A stretch of DNA of 7,802 nt, taken from NCBI GenBank assembly GCA_903910215.1, contig CAIVYV010000214.1, forward strand, positions 1-7,802, written 5' to 3'. Below, one piece after another: positions 1 to 6,900 of this stretch; within the stretch, counting starts at the first letter, position 1, and each line of letters starts with the position of its first letter. The notes beneath the pieces were generated by a model. That model made no database searches. It was given only the letters and a program-made list of their open reading frames with translations, and had not been told where the DNA came from. This stretch comes from an uncultured Pseudomonadota bacterium. Lineage in GTDB: Bacteria > Pseudomonadota > Gammaproteobacteria > Steroidobacterales > Steroidobacteraceae. The position numbers and the translations under genes are program-made.

Positions 1-2424
1 CGGGTATTGATCTGCTTCGAAATCAAGGTTCCGAAAAACTTCAAAGATGCCGAAGTCATCGCCTTGCTGGAAAAACAAGGCTACACCCGAATACACGCTC
101 GACGAAAAGATATCGTCGAGGTCATACAGGATCGTCTTCGTGTCGCCGCAGTTGACGATGCGCGCCTAGCCGAATCACTAGAAGCCGCTTTGCGACTCGG
201 TCGTGGAAAGACCGCGATTCATGTACTTGAGTCATCGGAGACGCCCACTGTTCGGGAAACCTGGCGTTACTCCAACGCACTGCACTGCGCCCATTGTGAC
301 ATCGACTATCGAGATCCGTCGCCGAGCGCTTTCTCTTTCAATAGTCCGGTGGGAGCGTGCGAGTCGTGTCGCGGATTTGGTCGAATCATTGGCGTCGACT
401 ACGGGCTCGTGATTCCCGATCACGCGAAGACTTTGCGAGGTGGCGCAATTCGTCCCTGGCAAACGGAGGCCTACCGCGAATGTCAGAACGACATGGAGCG
501 TCTGGCTCGCAAGCGAGGCATCCCGCTCGATACGCCGTGGCGCGATCTTGAGGAGAGCCACCGGCAATGGGTCATCGAGGGTGAGGGTGAATGGAAGAAA
601 AACGTCTGGTACGGCGTCCGTCGCTTCTTTGCATGGCTCGAAACTAAAGCCTACAAGATGCATATCCGAGTCTTACTGTCGAAGTATCGGGCTTACACGC
701 CCTGCGGCAGTTGCTTGGGTGCGAGACTCGCTCCGCAATCCCTGCTTTGGCGCGTCGGCAATCAAGAGCTGGCATGCGAAGCGTTGCGGGGCGCTTTGCC
801 ATTCAAGCCAAAAGAGACATCTTGGAGTGAAGAAACCCTGCAGCAACTGCCAGGCCTTGGTCTCCACGACATCATGTTGCTGCCGATCGATCGCGCGCGG
901 TTGTTTTTCGATCGCCTAGTGCTTCCAGGCTCGCTCGATGAAGCAACAGAAATGCTGCTCGGCGAAATCCGCGGGCGTTTTCGCTATCTCTCTGAGGTGG
1001 GTCTTGGCTACCTCACACTCGATCGTCAGTCACGCACCCTCTCTGGGGGCGAGGTGCAACGCATCAATTTGACGACAGCGCTTGGCACATCACTGGTGAA
1101 CACACTCTTCGTGCTGGATGAGCCATCGATCGGCTTGCATCCACGCGACATGCAGCGAGTCATCGACGTCATGCAGCGTTTGCGTAACGCCGGCAACTCG
1201 CTACTCGTCGTTGAGCATGACCCTCAAATCATGCAACAAGCCGATCGTTTGCTTGATCTGGGTCCCGGTGCCGGTGAAAACGGCGGTCATATTGTTGCCT
1301 GGGGCACGCCCAGCGCCGTACTCGCCAACACCAACTCGCTGACCGGTGCTTATCTAACTGGCCGCAAGAAAGTCGAATTGCCCCAAGCTAGGCGCTCCGC
1401 CAAAACCGGTGCTGCATTGGAGCTCATCGGTGCAACGCAGCACAATCTGCGCGAGCTTGACGCCCGCTTTCCATTGAACCAACTCGTCTGCGTCACGGGC
1501 GTCTCAGGTTCCGGCAAATCGACGCTGATACAAGACGTGCTGTATCCCGCACTGCTGAAGCACTTCGGTAAACCCACCGAGGCAGCAGGCTCTTTTCGAC
1601 AACTGCGCGGCGTCGAACACCTCCAGGATGTCATCTTCGTCGATCAGACGCCGATCGGCCGAACCGCCAGATCGAATCCGGCTAGTTACGTGGGCGCCTT
1701 CGATGTCATCCGCGAGCGCTTTGCCAGACTGCCCGAAGCACGGGAGCGTGGTTACACGGCAGGAACCTTCAGCTTCAATTCGGGTAACGGTCGCTGCCCC
1801 AGTTGCTCCGGTAGCGGTTTCGAACACGTCGAGATGCAATTCCTGTCGGATGTGTACCTGCGTTGTGGCGACTGCAACGGCAGTCGTTACCGACAGGAAA
1901 CACTGGAGATTCGGCATCTGGGCCCGGGCAAACGAGAAGCCAGTATCGCTGAAGTGTTAGCCATGACGGTACCAGAAGCTATCGACTTCTTCGCCGACGT
2001 TCCCGAACTTGCTCGTCGCCTCGCACCGCTCATCGACGTTGGCCTTGATTACCTACGCTTGGGTCAGCCGGTTCCAACACTCTCGGGCGGCGAGGCTCAA
2101 CGATTGAAACTGGCCGGGCATCTTGCCGAATCAGAAGACGGGCACGGACGAAAGTTGTTCTTGTTCGATGAGCCAACTACGGGACTGCATTTCGAAGATA
2201 TTGCCAAACTGCTGCGCGCTTTCCGAAAACTACTCGATGCCGGGCATTCGTTGATCGTCATCGAGCACAATCTTGATGTCATCCGAGCAGCCGACTGGAT
2301 CGTCGATCTTGGCCCGGAAGGCGGTGATCGTGGCGGCGAGATCGTCGCGACTGGTACACCCCTCGAAATTGCAGCGCTATCAAATTCACATACGGGTATT
2401 GCGCTCAAAAACTATCGACTAGAT
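1..2424 (+). other. First UvrA unit of the fusion (lacks N-terminus in this window)
   Basis: This is a domain-level entry inside the fused UvrA. It opens within the region that in ordinary UvrA follows the first Walker A and carries the UvrB-binding domain. It continues through zinc module 94-121 and a roughly 111-residue insertion domain between Cys121 and the CGSC pair at 233-236. Next come signature 1 (345) and Walker B 1 (367-373). The second ATPase half follows, with Walker A 498-506, zinc module 597-623, signature 692 and Walker B 719-723. It ends with SHTGIALKNY near residue 800. The same ending, SHTGIALKDF, closes the second unit, which marks the boundary of the duplication. A linker of about 18 residues follows. 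Confidence 0.85.
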
Positions 2425-5067
2425 GGTATTCACGAGCCGGCTCGCTCGACGGTAGCCGAGCTGAAACGCGACAGCAGCAATGCCATCGTGGTTCGCAATG
2501 CTCGAGAACATAATCTTCGTCATGTAGACGTCGATATTCCACGTAACGCCTTCACCGTGATCACCGGCGTCTCCGGCTCTGGAAAGTCCACCTTGGCTTT
2601 CGACATCATCTTCAATGAGGGGCAGCGCCGCTATTTAGAGTCGCTGAACGCGTATGCACGACAATTCGTGCAGCCCGCCTCACGGCCAGAGGTGGACTCG
2701 ATCAGAGGTATACCGCCCACCGTTGCCATCGAACAACGCACAAGTCGCGGCGGACGCAAGAGCACAGTCGCTACCTTGACCGAGATTTATCACTTCCTGC
2801 GACTGCTGTACGTGAAGCTTGGCACACAGCACTGCCCGGACTGCCGAGTACCGATCGAGCCGCAATCGATCGACGCCATCACGGCGCGGATCATCCGCGA
2901 TTTCAAGGGCCAAACGATCGACCTGCTTGCTCCGCTCGTGGTGGCGAGAAAGGGGCTTTATACGGATTTAGCGAAGTGGGCTGGCAGTAAGGGCTACAAG
3001 GAGCTTCGCGTCGATGGCCAGCGAATCGCAGTGAAACCTTGGCCGCGTCTTGATCGGTTCAAGGAACACGATATCGAGCTACCGGTCGCACGACTGGGGA
3101 TTTCCGCGCGAGGCGAGCAGGATCTTCGAAGCAAGTTGGCCGAAGCATTGACGCACGGCAAGGGCGTCGTACAGGTATTGCCTGCCGGCGCACGTAAAGC
3201 CGAGGTCTTTTCGACCAAACGCGCATGCCCCTCGTGCGGAATCAGCTTTGCAGAGCTCGACCCCCGCCTTTTCTCTTTCAATTCGAAACAAGGCTGGTGC
3301 TCGACGTGCTTTGGCACAGGCGCGAGCATCGATGAATTCGACGAGGAGCAAACCGGCGAAGAAGCAGCTTGGCGAGAGGCGCATGCTTCAGATTCACCCG
3401 TTTGTGGCGACTGCGATGGTGCACGACTCAATCGTGTCGCCAGAGCAGTACGCTTCAGAAATCAATCTATCAGCGAATTCACGTGTCAGCCGGTAGATCA
3501 AATCGGTAAGTCCCTCAAGAGCTTGAAGCTCGAAAAACGGGAACAGGCGATCGCGCGTGATCTGCTGGCGGAGATCCGTGGGCGATTGCAATTCTTACAG
3601 CGCGTCGGACTCGGCTATCTGAGCCTTGATCGCGCTGCACCGACTCTATCGGGCGGCGAAGCGCAACGAATCCGTCTGGCTGCGCAACTCGGCTCCAACC
3701 TGCGCGGCGTCTGCTACGTCTTGGATGAGCCGACCATCGGACTGCACCCCCGAGACAACCGCATATTGCTCGACGCACTCGGCGACCTTGCAACACATCA
3801 AAATACGTTGGTCGTCGTTGAACATGACGAAGATACGATCCGTCGAGCAGATCATGTGATCGATCTTGGGCCGGGAGCCGGAGTGCGTGGCGGTACCGTT
3901 GTCGGCGCAGGCCGCATGGCGGATCTGTTGAAGAATCCCAACTCAGTAACCGGCTTGTATCTGCGTGAACCACTTCGTCATCCTCGATCTCCGCAGCGCC
4001 CGGTGGGCAAAGATGATCCAGCCCTGAAGATCATCGATGCGAAGCTGCATAACCTGGCAGAGAAGGAAATCCCAATTCCCCTCGAACGTCTCGTCGTCAT
4101 CACGGGCGTCTCAGGATCCGGAAAATCCACCTTGGCACGAAATGTTCTCTTCGATAGCGCTCACGCATTAGTAGGCGGTGGATCGCCGATTGGATGCCGC
4201 CGCATCGATCACATTGAACGAATTGATCGAGTCCTCGAAGTAGACCAGACGCCTATTGGAAAAACGCCGCGCTCCTGCCCAGCCACCTATGTCGGGATCT
4301 GGGACGATATTCGTCGAATTTACTCGGGCACGTCAGAAGCAACCCTACGAGGATTCGCTGCCGGAAGATTTTCGTTCAATACCTCTGGTGGGCGCTGCGA
4401 GAGCTGCGAAGGCCAGGGGATTCGAACCATCGAGATGAGTTTTCTGCCTGATGTGAAAGTGAGTTGCGACTCCTGCCACGGAAAACGCTTTGATCCCGAG
4501 ACGCTATCGGTACTTTGGCGTGGCCGCAGCATCGGCGATGTGCTCGACATGAGCATCGAGGATGCGCTCGAGTTCTTTGCTTCGCACGCGACCATCAAGC
4601 ATGTTCTCCAGTTACTGTGTGACGTAGGGCTCGGCTACCTCACGCTAGGCCAACATAGCCCAACGCTATCCGGCGGAGAGGCTCAGCGCATCAAGTTGGT
4701 AACGGAACTGGCTAAAGTACGCACCGATCTGCGAAAGCCGCTGCGAAGCAAGGCCAAGCATACGCTCTACGTTCTCGACGAACCCACGGTCGGTCTGCAC
4801 ATGGCTGATGTGGAAAAGTTGATTCGTGTTCTGCACCGACTCGTTGCGGCCGGTAATACGGTCGTCCTGGTCGAGCATAATCTGGATGTGATCTCCGAGG
4901 CGGACTGGGTCATCGACATGGGACCTGAGGCAGGGATTCAGGGAGGCCGAGTCGTCGCCGCTGGGCCACCGCAAGCGCTTGCGAAACGCCCCGGTCGCTC
5001 GCACACTGGCATCGCCCTCAAGGATTTCCTTCAGGATCGTTGGCAGGTCTCTCAAGATGGCGCATGA
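1..5067 (+). CDS. uvrA: Tandem-fused (double) UvrA, excinuclease ABC subunit A family, 5' partial
   Basis: UvrA is the cytoplasmic ABC-type ATPase that finds DNA lesions and loads UvrB in nucleotide excision repair; normally about 940 residues acting as a dimer. Here at least 1688 residues hold two UvrA units in one chain. Counting residue 1 at base 7: ABC signatures LSGGE near 345, 692, 1214 and 1554; Walker B with catalytic Glu at 372, 722, 1241 and 1592; H-loop His at 404, 754, 1273 and 1624; Walker A GVSGSGKST at 498, 854 and 1367. The Walker A of the first ATPase domain lies upstream of the window. Zinc-type cysteine sets are intact: 94/97/118/121, 597/600/620/623, 1074/1077/1098/1101 and 1464/1467/1487/1490. 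The frame is open back to base 1, so the TTG at base 7 is not a start. The stop is TGA at 5065. All visible ATPase motifs look functional. Fused UvrA proteins are a known class; whether this one serves canonical repair or a specialised role cannot be told. Confidence 0.96.
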   Translation, partial: RVLICFEIKVPKNFKDAEVIALLEKQGYTRIHARRKDIVEVIQDRLRVAAVDDARLAESLEAALRLGRGKTAIHVLESSETPTVRETWRYSNALHCAHCDIDYRDPSPSAFSFNSPVGACESCRGFGRIIGVDYGLVIPDHAKTLRGGAIRPWQTEAYRECQNDMERLARKRGIPLDTPWRDLEESHRQWVIEGEGEWKKNVWYGVRRFFAWLETKAYKMHIRVLLSKYRAYTPCGSCLGARLAPQSLLWRVGNQELACEALRGALPFKPKETSWSEETLQQLPGLGLHDIMLLPIDRARLFFDRLVLPGSLDEATEMLLGEIRGRFRYLSEVGLGYLTLDRQSRTLSGGEVQRINLTTALGTSLVNTLFVLDEPSIGLHPRDMQRVIDVMQRLRNAGNSLLVVEHDPQIMQQADRLLDLGPGAGENGGHIVAWGTPSAVLANTNSLTGAYLTGRKKVELPQARRSAKTGAALELIGATQHNLRELDARFPLNQLVCVTGVSGSGKSTLIQDVLYPALLKHFGKPTEAAGSFRQLRGVEHLQDVIFVDQTPIGRTARSNPASYVGAFDVIRERFARLPEARERGYTAGTFSFNSGNGRCPSCSGSGFEHVEMQFLSDVYLRCGDCNGSRYRQETLEIRHLGPGKREASIAEVLAMTVPEAIDFFADVPELARRLAPLIDVGLDYLRLGQPVPTLSGGEAQRLKLAGHLAESEDGHGRKLFLFDEPTTGLHFEDIAKLLRAFRKLLDAGHSLIVIEHNLDVIRAADWIVDLGPEGGDRGGEIVATGTPLEIAALSNSHTGIALKNYRLDGIHEPARSTVAELKRDSSNAIVVRNAREHNLRHVDVDIPRNAFTVITGVSGSGKSTLAFDIIFNEGQRRYLESLNAYARQFVQPASRPEVDSIRGIPPTVAIEQRTSRGGRKSTVATLTEIYHFLRLLYVKLGTQHCPDCRVPIEPQSIDAITARIIRDFKGQTIDLLAPLVVARKGLYTDLAKWAGSKGYKELRVDGQRIAVKPWPRLDRFKEHDIELPVARLGISARGEQDLRSKLAEALTHGKGVVQVLPAGARKAEVFSTKRACPSCGISFAELDPRLFSFNSKQGWCSTCFGTGASIDEFDEEQTGEEAAWREAHASDSPVCGDCDGARLNRVARAVRFRNQSISEFTCQPVDQIGKSLKSLKLEKREQAIARDLLAEIRGRLQFLQRVGLGYLSLDRAAPTLSGGEAQRIRLAAQLGSNLRGVCYVLDEPTIGLHPRDNRILLDALGDLATHQNTLVVVEHDEDTIRRADHVIDLGPGAGVRGGTVVGAGRMADLLKNPNSVTGLYLREPLRHPRSPQRPVGKDDPALKIIDAKLHNLAEKEIPIPLERLVVITGVSGSGKSTLARNVLFDSAHALVGGGSPIGCRRIDHIERIDRVLEVDQTPIGKTPRSCPATYVGIWDDIRRIYSGTSEATLRGFAAGRFSFNTSGGRCESCEGQGIRTIEMSFLPDVKVSCDSCHGKRFDPETLSVLWRGRSIGDVLDMSIEDALEFFASHATIKHVLQLLCDVGLGYLTLGQHSPTLSGGEAQRIKLVTELAKVRTDLRKPLRSKAKHTLYVLDEPTVGLHMADVEKLIRVLHRLVAAGNTVVLVEHNLDVISEADWVIDMGPEAGIQGGRVVAAGPPQALAKRPGRSHTGIALKDFLQDRWQVSQDGA
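2479..5064 (+). other. Second UvrA unit of the fusion, without the usual insertion domain
   Basis: This is a domain-level entry inside the fused UvrA, residues about 825-1686. It begins like the N-terminus of an ordinary UvrA (VRNAREHNLRHV, then Walker A 854-862 and the family motif GQRRYLESLNAYARQF). It then has a UvrB-binding-like segment (about 950-1070, containing LLAPLVVARKG and LRVDGQRI). The first zinc module is at 1074-1101. Only 31 residues separate Cys1101 from the CGDC pair at 1133-1136, where the first unit has 111, so the insertion domain is essentially missing. The second ATPase half is complete: Walker A 1367-1375, zinc module 1464-1490, signature 1554 and Walker B 1587-1593. 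At about 860 residues it is shorter than a stand-alone UvrA mainly because of that loss. Confidence 0.85.
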
Positions 5068-5356
5068 AATTCAGTGCTGGAAGTGCGGTGTCTCGCTAGA
5101 GAGCCTGAGTCTGCCGCTGCGTCGATTGGAGGTGTGCCCATCCTGCCGCGCCGAGTTGCACGCGTGCAAACTTTGCGTGGAGTACGACACGACTCGTGCG
5201 AAGCACTGTCGCGAACCCACAGCGGACGAAGTGCGCGACAAGGAACACGCCAACTTCTGTGACCACTTCAAGCCCAAGCCAAAAGCCTGGATCAAATCCG
5301 ATGTCGCCGCCTTGGAAGCGGCCAAGTCGGAGCTCACCAAACTCTTCGGTGGCTGA
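5057..5356 (+). CDS. Small cysteine-rich putative metal-binding protein (99 aa)
   Basis: I recognise this only as a conserved-hypothetical type and give no function. It has eight cysteines, at 7, 10, 27, 30, 37, 40, 51 and 68. They form CWKC, CPSC and CKLC pairs plus single cysteines in HCREP and NFCDHF, enough for two zinc-ribbon-like sites (an iron-sulfur site is not excluded). The C-terminal third is charged and probably helical (DVAALEAAKSELTKLF). There is no signal peptide or membrane segment, so it should be cytoplasmic. I chose the ATG at 5057, which overlaps the uvrA stop by 11 bases and has AGG about 9 bases upstream. An in-frame ATG at 4979 would add 26 residues unlike the rest and lie deep inside uvrA. 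The next start is 6 bases after its stop. Co-translation with uvrA is likely, but a role in repair is only a guess. Confidence 0.85.
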   Translation: MAHEIQCWKCGVSLESLSLPLRRLEVCPSCRAELHACKLCVEYDTTRAKHCREPTADEVRDKEHANFCDHFKPKPKAWIKSDVAALEAAKSELTKLFGG

Positions 5357-5362
5357 CAACGC

Positions 5363-5836
5363 ATGGACTGGCTCAAGAAGCGCTTAATAGATCCCCTGCT
5401 GAACTTGTTGCGACAAGGTTTGTCGCCCAAGGATCTCGCGCTCTGCGTCGCTCTCGGAATCGGCGTCGGCTTGTTCCCGGTGCTCGGCGTGTCGACACCG
5501 GCATTGACCGTGTTGGCACTCACGTTGCGATTGAATCTGGCGGCAATTCAACTGGTCAGCTATGCCATCGCACCACTGCAGTTGGCGTTGATCATCCCCT
5601 TTATGAGACTGGGTGAAATAGTGCTGGGTTCAACGCCGCAGCCGATGACCATCTCGGCGGCAATGGAACTATTGACCCAAGGCGTGCTCTACGCGATCGT
5701 GACGTTGTGGGATGCCATTATCCATGCAGCGCTGGGGTGGATTTTGATCGTTCCCATGTTGATTTTTGTCTCATACAAGATTCTCGTTCCGATTTTTGTG
5801 CGTTTATCGAAAACCTTGAGCTCTGAAAAAGCATGA
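5363..5836 (+). CDS. DUF2062-type small integral membrane protein (157 aa)
   Basis: The pattern matches the DUF2062 family: a short amphipathic N-terminus ending in LSPKDLALCVALGIGVGLF, then a Gly/Pro-rich hydrophobic turn (FPVLGVSTP, residues 38-46), then a TLRLNLAAIQL segment followed by a conserved-looking APLQLALIIP stretch. Hydrophobic segments lie at roughly 24-56, 60-88 and 105-147, so I expect three to four membrane passes in the inner membrane. No enzyme motif is visible and the family has no settled function; members often sit near glycosyltransferase or lipid-related genes. ATG 5363 lies 6 bases after the preceding stop, with GGTGG at 5348-5352 as a weak ribosome site. Its last codons share ATGA with the next start, so it is translationally coupled to the methyltransferase. 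That hints at a shared membrane or lipid role, which is inference. Confidence 0.85.
   Translation: MDWLKKRLIDPLLNLLRQGLSPKDLALCVALGIGVGLFPVLGVSTPALTVLALTLRLNLAAIQLVSYAIAPLQLALIIPFMRLGEIVLGSTPQPMTISAAMELLTQGVLYAIVTLWDAIIHAALGWILIVPMLIFVSYKILVPIFVRLSKTLSSEKA
5833..5836 (+). promoter_or_regulatory. ATGA stop/start overlap (translational coupling)
   Basis: The four bases ATGA hold both the start codon of the methyltransferase and the TGA stop of the DUF2062-type gene. The bases just upstream (CTCTGAAAAAGC) contain no good ribosome binding site. Reinitiation by ribosomes finishing the upstream gene is therefore the most likely way the methyltransferase is translated. Confidence 0.75.
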
Positions 5837-6900
5837 CGACCCAAGAAAAATCACTGTCGATGAGCCTACTCGAGCGTGACCTGGTTCCCGATTGGTTAAT
5901 CCGTCGTCAAATCAGACAACTCTTGGCGCAGCGCCTGACAGAAGAGGACAAAGGTGATCCGGAGTCACAGCAACGTCATTTGATGGGCATGGTTCTAAAG
6001 CTTCGAGAAAGCCCGATCGCCATTCACACTGCTGAAGCCAACGTCCAACATTATGAGGTTCCCACCGACTTCTACCTCAAGTCGCTTGGTAAACATCTGA
6101 AATACTCGAGCTGCTATTTCGACGATTTCGAAATCAGCCGTGCTGCACAAAATCTTGATGCGGCTGAGGCTCGAATGCTCGCTCTCACCTGCGAGCGCGC
6201 CGCGCTTAAAGATGGCGAACGAATTCTGGAGTTGGGCTGCGGCTGGGGCTCCCTCTCGCTGTGGATGGCTGCGCATTACCCGAATTCGCGCATTACCGTC
6301 GTCTCGAATTCGAAAACACAGAAAGCTCATATCGACGGACAAGCTGCAGCACGCGGCCTGACTAATCTCGAAGTCATCACTTGTGACGTCAACGCGCTGG
6401 ACTTTCCCGCCTCAGAAAAGTTCGACCGTGTTGTTTCCGTCGAAATGTTCGAACATATGCGGAACTACCAGACCTTATTGGCGCGCATCGCGTCATGGAT
6501 GAATCCGCGAGCGACGCTCTTCGTCCATATTTTCACGCACCATCGCTACGCCTATACGTTTGATATTCGTGATGAGTCAGATTGGATGGCGCGCTATTTC
6601 TTCACGGGCGGCATCATGCCGAGTGACGATTTGCTGCATTACTTTCAGCGCGACCTGCGCTTGGTCGATCACTGGCAAGTGGATGGTCGCCACTACCAGT
6701 TGACCTCCGAAGCATGGCTCGCGAATATGGACGCTCACCGTGATTCCCTGATGCCGGTGATGGCGCAAGCCTACGGATCGGAACAGGCGTTGCGATGGTG
6801 GGTCTACTGGCGTGTGTTCTTCATGTCGTGTGCCGAATTGTTCGGCTACCGAGGGGGCCGCGAATGGATCGTTTCACACTACCTCTTCGAGAAACCCTGA
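5833..6900 (+). CDS. SAM-dependent methyltransferase, cyclopropane-fatty-acid-synthase superfamily
   Basis: This 355-residue protein has a class I methyltransferase fold. An N-terminal helical part (1-70) leads to HYEVPTDFY (73-81) and KYSSCYF (90-96). The SAM-binding motif ILELGCGWGSLSLW is at 131-144. The motif VEMFEHMRNY (203-212) carries Glu204, Glu207 and His208. Further on are FVHIFTHH (230-237), DDLLHYFQ (265-272), HWQVDGRHY (280-288) and a tail CAELFGYRGG (333-342). The order and spacing resemble plant coclaurine N-methyltransferases and their bacterial homologues. True CFA synthases have Cys in a YSCAYW motif to bind bicarbonate; the aligned position here is Ser93, with Cys94 next to it. 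I therefore call the superfamily, not cyclopropane synthase; an amine or lipid acceptor is possible. There is no signal peptide, so it is cytoplasmic or membrane-associated. The start ATG 5833 overlaps the previous stop as ATGA. Confidence 0.92.
   Translation: MTTQEKSLSMSLLERDLVPDWLIRRQIRQLLAQRLTEEDKGDPESQQRHLMGMVLKLRESPIAIHTAEANVQHYEVPTDFYLKSLGKHLKYSSCYFDDFEISRAAQNLDAAEARMLALTCERAALKDGERILELGCGWGSLSLWMAAHYPNSRITVVSNSKTQKAHIDGQAAARGLTNLEVITCDVNALDFPASEKFDRVVSVEMFEHMRNYQTLLARIASWMNPRATLFVHIFTHHRYAYTFDIRDESDWMARYFFTGGIMPSDDLLHYFQRDLRLVDHWQVDGRHYQLTSEAWLANMDAHRDSLMPVMAQAYGSEQALRWWVYWRVFFMSCAELFGYRGGREWIVSHYLFEKP
6851..6857 (+). promoter_or_regulatory. Ribosome binding site supporting ATG 6864
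   Basis: GAGGGGG ends 6 bases before the ATG at 6864 and is the strongest purine-rich ribosome-site-like run ahead of any start in the window. It lies inside codons for the Arg-Gly-Gly run of the methyltransferase (residues 340-342), which are conserved in that protein family. It may therefore be partly accidental. It favours ATG 6864 over GTG 6909 as the TPR-gene start. Confidence 0.5.

Noticed and set aside
7..9. TTG as the start codon of the large UvrA frame
   Set aside because: The same frame is open to base 1, and the protein lacks the N-terminal ATPase part expected of UvrA. The gene is cut by the window edge.
232..663. Minus-strand open frame of 143 codons, and similar ones at 1504-1917, 2994-3431 and 3515-3973
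   Set aside because: They lie antisense within uvrA and have low-complexity Ser/Arg-rich products with no recognisable motifs. They are by-products of the GC-rich codon pattern of the real gene.
440..919. Plus-strand open frame of 159 codons inside uvrA
   Set aside because: It overlaps highly conserved UvrA sequence in another frame and its product resembles no family.
1493..4115. Direct 16-base repeat TCACGGGCGTCTCAGG at 1493-1508 and 4100-4115
   Set aside because: It encodes the Walker A region of the two equivalent ATPase domains, so it reflects protein-level duplication, not a mobile or regulatory repeat.
4979..5056. Longer N-terminus for the cysteine-rich protein starting at ATG 4979
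   Set aside because: It would lie 89 bases inside uvrA and adds an arginine-rich stretch with no cysteine motif. ATG 5057 fits the overlap pattern and has a plausible ribosome site.
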